This document shows, piece by piece, positions 55,190-64,000 of a stretch of DNA of 64,000 bases. The notes beneath the pieces are model-generated. The model saw nothing but the letters and a program-made list of their open reading frames with translations. It was not told where the DNA came from and did not search any database. A program made the translations under genes and the position numbers. The DNA lies in contig OX637391.1 in NCBI GenBank assembly GCA_951799425.1, positions 8,380,551-8,444,550 of the forward strand, given 5' to 3'. How positions within the stretch are numbered: the stretch's first letter is position 1; each line of letters opens with the position of its first letter. Origin of the DNA: Ilex aquifolium (taxonomy: Eukaryota > Streptophyta > Magnoliopsida > Aquifoliales > Aquifoliaceae).

Positions 55190-56180
55190 ATAGCCTTTGC
55201 AAAAGGGGGAGAAATGTACTTGATGCTCTGTACGGACTGATAATTTCTCACACCAACCTGAACAGGGTTCACCTGCAAGCAATCATCGCTAGTAAATAGG
55301 TTAAAATTTTATTCAATGAGTGAGAATAGCCGCTGCACCAAAAAAGCTGCATGGTACCATCGAGCGTTAGATCAATTGGTGAGGGACTGTTCTAACTTAA
55401 TCAAGGTCTCGGGTTCGAGTCTTGGGAACGCAGTTGCGTTCGGTAGGGAGAGCTTTGCCGCCCTTGTGGTCCCACCCGGCTCGAATCCGGATTAGTCGGA
55501 GCCCAATGTGACTTTCGAATACCGGATGGTCTGACCCAAAAAAAAAAAAAAATGCATGGCCAATGGGGTACATGCAAACTAAGTCAAAACAAAATGAAAC
55601 ACATCAGTCCACAATCCTGTAAAGAGATGGTTTCTTGTGGGCCTTCAACTTTTTCTCAGACAATAGCCAAAATTTTGAAGACAGATCTTGGTGTAACAAC
55701 AAAGTTATTCAACGGTAACTTATTGAGTAACATCAGTCATGGAAATAATCAGTCGCATGCGAGGTAAAACAAAACAGCATCTATTTGAAAAAATTTCAGT
55801 AGCATCCGGAACTAGACTGTCCTTCACTACAGCCAAAACCTCAAAACAATCAAAGGCTTCTTTGTGCCTTTCTTCCCAGGGCAGGAGCAGCTAACTTAGG
55901 GTCCAAAGATTCCAAGACATGTTTATATTCCCAGCTGTCATGCTTTTTCAACCAGTAGGAAACCCTCTCTCTATGCAGAGAGGAGGACTAGCCATCATGT
56001 TACTGGAGGGACCTCCATTAATGATCAATCTCCCTACCCACTTAGCATAGAAGTCATCGGCGTCACCATTTCTTGATCACATGGGAATTTATAGCGATAT
56101 TGCATTGTCGTTGAATGTGATGAAATTGAACGGTTTGTCCTCTATACCACCAAGCCGCAAGAGTGGTTATCTGCCAAAAG
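55190..56180 (-). other. Exon-like fragments of an unidentified gene
   Basis: On the minus strand, 55289-55187 reads VNPVQVGVRNYQSVQSIKYI and SPPFAKAIVFEVAYS between an acceptor-like TTGCAG and a stop or donor. Further open pieces near 56060-55950 (DDFYAKWVGRLIINGGPSSN) and 56165-56085 (GGIEDKPFNFITFNDNAISL, then stop) look coding but lie in different frames. A SINE sits between them. This may be a decayed gene or a poorly resolved real one; no function is assigned. Confidence 0.25.
55355..55552 (+). mobile_element. tRNA-derived SINE with poly(A) tail
   Basis: An A-box-like TTAGATCAATTGGTGA (about 55367-55382) and a near-perfect B box GGTTCGAGTCT (55412-55422) form an internal pol III promoter. 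The body continues through GGGAACGCAGTTGCG and CACCCGGCTCGAATCC to a 15-A tail (55538-55552). TGCATGG occurs on both sides (55348-55354 and 55553-55559). The body resembles the widespread angiosperm Au SINE as I recall it. It does not fold as a functional tRNA gene. Confidence 0.85.
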
Positions 56181-56784
56181 AACAGCATTACAATCTACAA
56201 AAAAAAATAATGTAGGTCTTATCTTCTAATTGATAATAAAAATCATCCAAAATCTAGATTTCAAAGTACTCAATAGACGGTCTGGTTATATATTTGTGTT
56301 ATATGACAGTGAGTTCATCAACAGTAGTAGAATTTGAGCTAAAGAAGCTTTAAGACTAGCAAAAGAAAGGGGGATAGATACGGGAAGTGAATAAAATGGC
56401 AGAGAATTTAATAAAAAACGTTTTCTAAAACACAGAAAGAGACTTGTAGCAAAGAACTGATATGATCTTCCATTAAATAGGATCGACTAAAATACAATGC
56501 ATCGTTCACAAATACAAATTATGGCTCACCCTTTATACCCTCTCTTAATCTAGAGAAGAAAGCAATTGACAAGTATGGTTGAAATCATTTATAAAGCTAT
56601 ACTTAAACAGTGCCGCTGTAAACATTAGCAGCTACACAGAAGGTGGGCAACACTAGTATGGAGGATGTGTGGAGGCCACCTTCAATATAGAGAGACAGCC
56701 AAATGGTAGAAATGTGCCAGTTCAGCTGTTATTTGAGTTGGATAATTTTCACTGTTTTTCTTCTTGAAATCCTTCATTTCTCCA

Positions 56785-59592
56785 TCATGAACCATCGGCA
56801 TGAACTCCACTTTCACACCCACTGTTGTCACCTGACTCTGTCGGATGCTTCTCCATCGATCCACCCTTTGGACTGTCTTGATGTGCACGCCCTGGCTCCC
56901 TCCCAGCTCTTCGATCCTAAAACAAGATGCTTACACCTTAATCAATTGATTAATGGAAACACGTACTAGCATCTTGGCAATACATAATGAAAAGAAAGTG
57001 GTCTTATCATTAACTACACTAGTGAAAATTGAACAGGCTTTGGAGCTTAATTTCTCTAACCACTGCTTCTTGCATTTGGTTATTTAAAAGGTGATTATAT
57101 GTTCCGTCTGAGCTCCAGAAAAAGAGGGAAGAACAGAGGCTAGCAAGTAGCAAGTTCCCCCAAGATTGTTTAAGACTACAAGCATAAGAGAGAGGGTTAA
57201 TTGGCTGTCAGATTATATCCACCGGGACCAAAATTTTTAGTAGAATTTCAGTCAGAAGTATCCAGTCCTAGTATTCCTTACAATCCTCACTCCCGTAGGG
57301 TGTTTTCATCAGTGTTCACCATGCTCTAATCTCTCAGTTTGTTAAGTAATAGGAGACTAAACCAGTCTTGCTAATCCTTTGTCTAATATGCAACTTCCAA
57401 TAATTTTTGACTTTGAAGTGTATTTTTCATTTGGTCGATCTAAATTCCATAATGCAGGCTTATACGAGCCATTCAATATATACAACTTAACACTTCCTAA
57501 GAATATTGTGATGCTATATCAGGTCTAAATTGAAGTTTTAGAATAGTATACTCACATCTCTAAAGGGAGACTCTTCGGCTTCAAGCATATGTACCAAGTG
57601 CCCCATTTTCGGTCGCTTCTGTGCATTTGGATCTACACAGCGTAAAGCTACTAAAAGAGCCCGCTTCAATGCCCTTGTAGAAGGCTTTTCAGATAGCTTG
57701 GGATCCAAAATTGCCTCTGGGTTTCTATTTGCAACCATCCTTTTCAGCCACTCAACTAAGTTCACCTGATACAGATTGACTTGAATCAAGCAACATTCTA
57801 GAAGAGGAAGTAGCACAACCTTGCAAGCTCTTTCTTGGTCTATATGTATTATATATCATTAGCTAGTGATTTTAGTATGTCAGTGCAAACCTCATCTGAA
57901 GGCCGGCTATAATCAACAGGGTTCCTCCCCGAAATGATTTCCATTATGAGAATCCCAAAACTATATACATCACTTCTCTCGTTCAACATACCCGTACTAG
58001 CATATTCAGGAGCAACATAGCTGCAAAAGCAGGAAAAAAAAATCACTAACCCTGTCGCAAAGAGAGAAAAAAGAGGGGATCAAGGATTTGTAAGAAGGTG
58101 ATAGACAGACCCAAATGTTCCCATCACACGGGTTGTAATGTAGCTACTCTCCGAGCCAAGGAGTTTGGCAAGTCCAAAATCAGAGACCTTGGAATTCCAC
58201 TGCTTATCGAGTAAGATATTGCTTGATTTTATATCGCGGTGAACAACTTTGGGTTCGAGTCCCTCATGAAGGTAAGCTAACCTGCATTCCTAAATGAATT
58301 TCTGATCAAGAATGCAACACCACATATAGTATTTTTAATGGCGAATGGGAAAAAAAAATTGAACATAACTTTACCCTTTTGCTGTTCCCAGAATGATATT
58401 CATCCGGATATCCCAAGTAAGAGGACTGCAAGACCCAACATCCCCGTGAAGCCATTGTTCTAAGTTCCCATTATCTACATACTCATAAACAAGAATCCTA
58501 TAATAAAACACGTATTAGTACGGTAATCCCCTTTCAAGATGTCATATTTATATAGCCTTTAAACAGAGATGAACAATTCTCACAAACACTTGGAGGGCAT
58601 AAATCAAAATGTGAAAGAAACAGGGTAATTAGCCAAAAGCAAGTGTACCTATGAGCTCCTTCAGCACAGTAGCCTAGTAGCCTCACTAAATTCTTATGCC
58701 TAACTCGGCCTATTGCTTCAACTTCAACTTCAAACTCCTTCTCAGCTTGTCCCCTGTCACATATGAAAATTTCTTTTACCAATTATGTGGCTTACCACCA
58801 ATAAAATACCCAAAAAGAATGTTCAATTTTACATGATACCAATGAATAACACCTTATAGCCTGCAAATAAAAACTACAAAGATAAAAATTGAATTGCATT
58901 CATGTGATATAAGAAACAAGAAGGCACCTATTGTTGAGTAAGTTCTTGACAGCAATTTGAGTGTTGTCCTGTAACACGCCATGGTAAACAATTCCATAAC
59001 CCCCTTCACCAATCACATTCTCGTCGGCAAACCCATTTGTGGACGCTTCAAGCTCTCTGAGAGTGTACCAGTGTCCCCAACCCAAATGTGAAACTTCAGG
59101 AACCACCATACCCACCTGATCACCTAATCGAGTCTCACCATTACACCCATGTGAACCCAACCCTCCAAACCTTTCAGGATACACAATCCTATGATCCTTT
59201 CCAATCTCAATGTGAATTCTCGGATACCCAATTGGGTTTTCTTCATCTGGCTTCAACAGCAGAGCTTGTCTCTCAACCCCAGTGAATTGTTCCAATTCTA
59301 GACACGAGTTGGGTTGGACTCTGGCATGGTTTCCATTTGAATGATCAGTACGTGCGTGGTCGATTCTGATTTCTTGGATGTCCCTTGACACATTTGGGAT
59401 GGTGTGTTGATGAGATGGCTTGGGTTTGTGTGTGTTGTTTCGCTTTGAGGTGAGCCAGAGAGAGATAAGGAAGAGAATAAGAACAATGGCAGCTCCAACA
59501 CAGACACCCAGAACGACCCACAAGTGCAAGCCAAATATTGAAGTTTTCCTTGAGAGCTGATCATTCATGAACGTAGATTGGTGTTCAGACAT
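56785..59592 (-). CDS. Receptor-like cytoplasmic kinase subfamily V (At1g01540/At4g01330 type)
   Basis: Seven exons (59592-58928, 58753-58649, 58497-58375, 58281-58111, 58020-57891, 57765-57556, 56916-56785) with GT-AG introns give 511 residues. Residues 22-48 are a transmembrane helix after a short N-terminus ([15 protein letters not shown]). [20 protein letters not shown] leads into the kinase: GEGGYG loop, AVKNLL lysine, [14 protein letters not shown] (RD type), [44 protein letters not shown]. The last exon is a short hydrophilic tail. Layout and intron phases match plant RLCK-V genes, whose substrates are mostly unknown. The start [14 protein letters not shown] aligns with the family start; an upstream in-frame TTG is not a start. 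Confidence 0.92.
56917..57555 (-). other. Last intron of the RLCK-V gene
   Basis: 639 bp, AT-rich, GT-AG bounded. No inserted element was recognised. Confidence 0.6.
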
Positions 59593-60263
59593 TGAAGCTG
59601 TCAATTATATCCGTATTTCAAGAAGATGCAGTTGATGCATGTAACATTGACTGAGATCAAGCTATAGTCATTCGTATGTTCACAGCTAGCTATAGAGATT
59701 GGGGAGGCGATGTAGAGTGAGAGGAGTGACGAGTGGAGAGAGAGAGAGAGGTGTATGAAAATAGCAGCTGGAGATTGGTGAGGGTATATAGAGTGAAAGG
59801 AGAGAGAGAGAGGTGTACGAAAATAGCAGCTGTCATGATGGGACTTCGGAATCTGACTATCCTAACTGGTTTTGTATTTCATGGACTCGAGCTCGTTGTA
59901 GGGTCGTTGTGTTCTTTACAAGAAACGCTTGATTAAATAACAGGACCCACTTTGAGTGCGTCCTACTTTTCATTGATGATGTGGCAGAACATGGCCCAAT
60001 TATTGGAACGAGTCAGATGGGGCTTTATGCAGAGGAGCCAAGCCCTTTGAACGTCAAAGCGAATTTTTTTTACGTTAACAGACCCTCTTTGTATTCTTTA
60101 TAATGGGTCAGAAGCATACGATACTGGTTTAGAACACAGGAAATCCTAGATGTAACCCAATCTTGTATTGACACGTGTCATTCTTAAACCCTAGTTCTTA
60201 AACTGTGTCCATTTTTTTACTTTAATTTTTAATTTAATTTCTTTCTTTATATATGACTTATCA
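59593..60263. other. 5' flank of the RLCK-V gene with a tandem duplication
   Basis: A unit containing GAGAGAGAGAGAGGTGTAYGA and AAATAGCAGCTG occurs twice (59733-59770 and 59797-59832). No clear TATA box on the minus strand. The rest is ordinary intergenic DNA. Confidence 0.5.
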
Positions 60264-60272
60264 TATATTTAA

Positions 60273-61125
60273 GGGAGAATTATACTCAGACCCTACGAGG
60301 TTTGTCACTTAATCACTCAGATTTCTTAATATTTAAAATATTACACATAAATCCTCTAAAATTTATACGTGCATAACACTTATACCCCTGCAGTCAATAT
60401 CCGATATTATATCCGTTAATAAATTACACCCAAATTTCCTAAATTTTGTAAACGTGTAATACTTAAACCCCTTAAGTTTAAAATATTATATTTAAACCAA
60501 AAATACTCCAATTAAATATAGAATATCAAATATTTTAAATTTTACAACAAAAAATCATATTCTATTGTATCATTTATTGAAGTAAAATCAAAAAATAAAA
60601 ATCAATTTTTTATTAACAAATTATAATTAGTATACAATTATATTATTTATAAAATAAAACTAAAAAATTAAATAAATTGTCAAATTGTAATGGACATAAT
60701 ATCTTCTATTTTTAATTAGGATAATTTGGTAGTTTAATTTGATCGCTTAAATGGTCAAATTAAATTCCAATAAATAGTATAATTGTATACTAATTAATTT
60801 TTATTTTTGATTTTATTTTAATAAATGTCATAATAGAACATGAATTTTGGTTGTAAAATTTAAAATATTTGATATTCTATCTTTGATTGGAGTATTTTTT
60901 ATTTAAATATAACATTTTAAACTTGAGAAGTCTAAGTATTACATGCCTACAAACTTCGGGGGGTTTGAATATAATATAATAACGAATATACTAACGGACA
61001 TTGACGGCAGGGGTCTAAGTGTTATCCGCATATAAATCTCAAGGGGTTTGTGTATAATATTTCAAATGTTAGGGGGTCTAAGTGATTAAGTGACAAATTT
61101 CAAAAGGTCTGACTATAATTTTTCC
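60273..61125. mobile_element. Foldback MULE-type MITE, 853 bp, with perfect 9-bp duplication
   Basis: The left arm GGGAGAATTATACTCAGACC and the inverted right arm GGAAAAATTATAGTCAGACC continue as an inverted repeat for nearly the whole length: TTTGTCACTTAATCACT, AAATATTA, AGTATACAATTATA and AAAATTTAAAATATTTGATA in mirror. TATATTTAA lies at 60264-60272 and 61126-61134. Almost the entire element is palindromic with a small centre near 60700. Non-coding. Confidence 0.88.
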
Positions 61126-61134
61126 TATATTTAA

Positions 61135-61925
61135 ATTTAATTTATTATATATAAGTGAATTTTTCACTCTTTAATAGTAAATGATCGATTAAAATATTAA
61201 AAATAAAATATATTATAAAAAATCGACATCAGTCTCTTTCCATCTTTTTTTTTGGTAAATATAGTGACATAACATAATCATATCTACCCTTTTTTAACCA
61301 AACAATATTAAATGATGAAATTAATTTGTTAACCCAATGGGTCCCCTCCCCCCCTTTGTTTTTTGTGTTTTCACGTTGAGGTTTGTTTGGTCAGAAAGAA
61401 AAGGGTAATGAAAAGTGAAAGTAACAAATGTAAAGTGAAATAAAAATAATTTTTTTCGTATGTAGTTGATTTAGAATAAAAATTTTGAAGAAAAATTATA
61501 AAAAATTTAAAATTTATTATTTGGAAAGCATGAAGTTAGAGTAAAATTTTGGCATATGACTAAATAACCCTTATTCAAATTTGCTGAGTTGAATTAATAT
61601 CTGCAGGCAACAATGGGCAAAGAGGGAATGTGAGATAATGGCTCCTACTTTTCCCAAGAAAAAACCAAATTTCCCTTCACATTATATGGTAAACATATTG
61701 GGTTCTTTACTAGAAAATTTGGTGGGTTTCGATCTCAGCCCAAATCCACATAAAATCATACTACACATGCATAAACCTCATGAAGATACATAGCATTACA
61801 TTACTCACTCATAGTCATTGTTACAATGGAAGTACAAAATTTGATCTTATTACAATGTACATTCTCTTTCCAAACGTTCAAACACTAAGTAAACAGGAAC
61901 CGACAATTCGGCTATACACAATATT
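61135..61925. other. Intergenic DNA
   Basis: AT-rich, no gene recognised. Confidence 0.4.
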
Positions 61926-62486
61926 TGATGGGTCAAGCCCAAATGGCCCAATCTATATAAAAAGCCCAAATCTCCATTTGAGGAGCCCAACTTCATTTAA
62001 GATCCACCAAGCCCAATCAGGCTCCATGCTTAGCCACGTCATCAAGGGGAGAGCAGATGAGCATCACCTGCACAGCGGAAGGAAATGGTCCACCCTCACC
62101 TTATCTTTCACCGCATCTCATGGAAGCTCCTCAACCACCTCGCCCATTGAGGATAAGTCGTGAGCTCCACCGAAATGCTTGCTAAGTTGCTGAAGAGTAG
62201 CCCAACTTGTTAGGGGACCCCTATAAATTGCACACTCCACCAACACTTAGAAAAGGACACTTACCTGAGCACGACTCTCCCTCTTCTCTCTCAAAGCTTG
62301 TAAACTCTGCTCCCCGCTCCCTTGAGTTAATAAAAGCTCCCCGGCAACCAAAGCCATTCAAGAGTGGACGTAGATCACGTTGACCGAACCACTATAAATT
62401 CTGCCTTTTCCTATTCCCTACAATTTTACTGCATTTATTAATTACACTTAACAGGTGGTGTGCAAAACCATTTTTGTGCATCATCA
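61926..62486 (+). repeat. 5' LTR of the right-edge gypsy element
   Basis: The right boundary (...TGCATCATCA) is fixed by the leader motif that follows. The left boundary TGATGGGTC is the best TGATG start at a fitting distance and is inferred. CTATAAATTG (62221-62230) is a likely TATA box, with the transcript start shortly after. It shares TGATG...CATCA ends with the 14617-19777 family. Confidence 0.6.
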
Positions 62487-62510
62487 GTTTGGCGCCGTCT
62501 GTGGGAACCG
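62487..62510 (+). other. Post-LTR leader / primer-binding region
   Basis: GTTTGGCGCCGTCTGTGGGA directly follows the LTR. The same motif, in degraded form, lies in the element at 19210-19184. Confidence 0.7.
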
Positions 62511-62549
62511 ACAAAATTCTCATTTTAAAACATTCCATCTACTGAACCA

Positions 62550-63710
62550 ATGGCAATCACTACCAGGTCCATGAACCAACATGAAAACAATCCCCCACGA
62601 GAGGAGGAGGTTGCTCATCCAGTTACCAACCCTGTCCCGAACGCTCCAGCGCCAAATCCTCAACAAATGTTGGAGACCATGCAGCAGCTGGTGGCCCAAA
62701 ACCAGCAGATACTGCAACTCATGCTCGCAGGACAAGGAGGAGCACAACTTGGTGGAGCACAGCTTGGAGGACCTCAAGGAGCTCCACGCCATGAAGGCCA
62801 AGGAGCTCCACACCCTGCTGCTCGACACCTTGGCGCCCCTGCAGGGCTGGGCGCCCCCTTTGGAGTCCTCCTGGGCGCCCCACACAGGGGAGCCCATCAT
62901 GAGGGATTTCCACCTCCTCCTCCTGCTTCCCACGGTGGAGACCCTCTTTTCCAAGAAGACGAGGGGGAGAACCAGAGCATGGAGCATGGAAGCCATTTCC
63001 ATGATCATTCCATAGGAGCTCCCAACCATTGGGATGAGAAAATTAAGGAGGTACAAAATCAACTGGGTGACGTCTTCAAAGCCATGAAGGCGCAGGGACC
63101 CGAGACAGTGGACTACCTGGTTAGACGAACTGACACGCCTTTCAAAGCTGACGTGGCGAACTGTCCACTTCCACAGAAATTTAAGATGCCTTCTGTTGAG
63201 ACCTTTGACGGTACGAGGGATCCACTGGACCATCTGGAAACTTACAAGACCTTGATGCAGCTGCACAACGTACCCGACGAAATCATGTGCAGAGTGTTCC
63301 CGACCACCTTGAAGGGATCAACGCGACAATGGTTCGCCAAACTCACCCCGGCCTCCATAGGCTCCTTCGCCGAATTGAGCAGATCCTTTGTAGCACAGTT
63401 CATTGGTGGACGCCGCCAGCAGAAGCCTGTCACCCATCTGCTCAGCATAAAGCAGGACCGAGATGAGAGCTTGAGAAGCTACCTCACTCGTTTTAACGAG
63501 GGGGTCCTTCAGGTCGAAGAACCCGATGAAAAAGTCAGCATGACCGCCTTCCTGGGAGGCCTCCGATCATTGAGCTTCTTTTTCTCCGTGATGAAACGTC
63601 CACCAAAGAGCATACCAGAACTATTGGCAAAAGCTCAAAAATATATAAATGCTGAGGAAATCAACAGGTCTAGGCGAGATGAATCATCTCGCGGATCGCC
63701 AAAACCTTGA
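62550..63710 (+). CDS. Ty3/gypsy gag polyprotein, truncated
   Basis: A 386-residue gag. The N-terminus (MAITTRSMNQHENN) leads into a Gln-rich helix and a Gly/Ala/His/Pro-rich segment with imperfect GAPH/GGAQL repeats (residues 62-125). The capsid domain (Retrotrans_gag type) follows, with PLPQKFKMPSVETFDGTRDP, LDHLETYKTLM, TLKGSTRQWF, SFAELSRSFVAQF, and LLSIKQDRDESLRSYLTRFN. It ends at KAQKYINAEE plus a short unrelated tail and a TGA. The nucleocapsid zinc knuckle and the pol fusion expected of a full element are missing. Gag forms the virus-like particle of the retrotransposon. The start is the first ATG after the leader. Confidence 0.9.
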   Translation: MAITTRSMNQHENNPPREEEVAHPVTNPVPNAPAPNPQQMLETMQQLVAQNQQILQLMLAGQGGAQLGGAQLGGPQGAPRHEGQGAPHPAARHLGAPAGLGAPFGVLLGAPHRGAHHEGFPPPPPASHGGDPLFQEDEGENQSMEHGSHFHDHSIGAPNHWDEKIKEVQNQLGDVFKAMKAQGPETVDYLVRRTDTPFKADVANCPLPQKFKMPSVETFDGTRDPLDHLETYKTLMQLHNVPDEIMCRVFPTTLKGSTRQWFAKLTPASIGSFAELSRSFVAQFIGGRRQQKPVTHLLSIKQDRDESLRSYLTRFNEGVLQVEEPDEKVSMTAFLGGLRSLSFFFSVMKRPPKSIPELLAKAQKYINAEEINRSRRDESSRGSPKP

Positions 63711-63945
63711 CCTGCTCTGTTCTCAAACAGGCAGCCTATGTCCAGCTTAGCGGCTCTTTCGCGGGTCGCCAAAAAAAGCTTAGCCTCTACACTGTTCTTA
63801 AGCAGACAGCCTACCTCTGCACTGCTCTCAAGCAGGCAGCCCACCTACCTCTGCACTGCTCTCAAGCAAGCAGTCCACCTAGCTCTGCACTGTTCTCAAA
63901 CAGGCAACCTATACCTCAAGCTTAAGGACTCTCTCATGGGTCGCC
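63711..63945. repeat. Tandem array after the gag stop
   Basis: Units of about 30-34 bp built on CTCTGCACTGCTCTCAAGCA followed by GGCAGCCCACCTAC repeat at least four times (63786-63910) with degenerate copies on each side. GGGTCGCCAAAA occurs at 63696, 63765 and 63939. Variable tandem arrays outside the coding region are known in Tat-type gypsy elements. Confidence 0.8.
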
Positions 63946-64000
63946 AAAAGCTCGGTCTTAAAAGGTGTAGCTCTCTCACGAGTAACCTCAGACTCTATCT
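63946..64000. other. Window end within the gypsy element
   Basis: CTCTCTCACGAGTAACC resembles the CTCTC-CGGGTCGCC units before it. Too short to classify. Confidence 0.4.

Larger units (their letters stand above)
61926..64000 (+). mobile_element. Ty3/gypsy-type LTR retrotransposon, left part; continues beyond the window
   Basis: A probable 561-bp LTR is followed by the leader motif TTTGGCGCCGTCTGTGGGAA, a gag gene and a tandem-repeat block. No pol was seen before the window ends. The early gag stop followed by repeats suggests a non-autonomous member, or one with a long spacer before pol. The 3' LTR lies outside. Confidence 0.8.

Noticed and set aside
55355-55422. tRNA gene suggested by A and B boxes
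   Set aside because: The boxes belong to a SINE with a poly(A) tail and flanking repeat. The acceptor stem does not pair as in a functional tRNA.
62520-63266. Minus-strand ORFs opposite gag
   Set aside because: Shadow frames in the GC-richer gag. The plus-strand frame has clear capsid homology.

Overview
This window is nuclear DNA from a flowering plant, most likely a eudicot. It has spliced genes with GT-AG introns, AT-rich intergenic DNA and CT/GA microsatellites in 5' leaders. Plant-only gene families and plant-type MULE, PIF/Harbinger, hAT, Helitron, Ty1/copia, Ty3/gypsy, LINE and SINE elements are present. The species cannot be named from the sequence. All identifications are by reading; no database search was run.

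Five host genes are well supported. They are a RALF34-type peptide hormone precursor (11997-12380, +), a single-exon MAPKKK20-like kinase (33910-35022, +), a COMPANION OF CELLULOSE SYNTHASE-like LEA_2 membrane protein in three exons (41351-38754, -), a PI-PLC-X-domain GPI-type protein in eight exons (47847-53182, +) and an RLCK-V receptor-like kinase in seven exons (59592-56785, -). The spliced models keep frame across every junction. A small unknown protein with a well-placed TATA box (24836-25126, +) is possible. Exon-like scraps at 55190-56180 (-) are unresolved.

The left end (1 to about 10.8 kb) is a transposon within a transposon. A 6.4-kb Mutator-like element (283-6663) has about 150-bp TIRs and a perfect 10-bp target duplication. 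It appears to sit in the 5' region of a PIF/Harbinger element whose Myb/SANT gene, DDE transposase and 3' terminus follow. The MULE carries a FAR1-type transposase, a GRF-zinc-finger/tail-anchor gene and a probable fragment of a chloroplast FKBP gene. Each transposase is broken by one in-frame stop codon.

The middle holds a gypsy-type element stripped of pol but keeping an antisense ORF (14617-19777), whose solo LTR recurs at 44155-44748 inside a LINE remnant. Two non-autonomous Helitrons follow: one has an internal empty-site paralogue that fixes its ends, the other carries a roughly 400-bp GGT/GGC tract. There are three small hAT-type elements with 8-bp duplications and three long-TIR MULE-type MITEs with 9-bp duplications, one of which contains a hAT element. 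A near-identical-LTR copia deletion derivative lies in PLC intron 7, and a tRNA-type SINE lies downstream of the PLC gene.

The right edge (61.9-64 kb) begins another gypsy element: LTR, gag that stops early, then a tandem array. The host genes have no evident functional linkage. The dominant story is repeated nesting of transposons between and inside genes.
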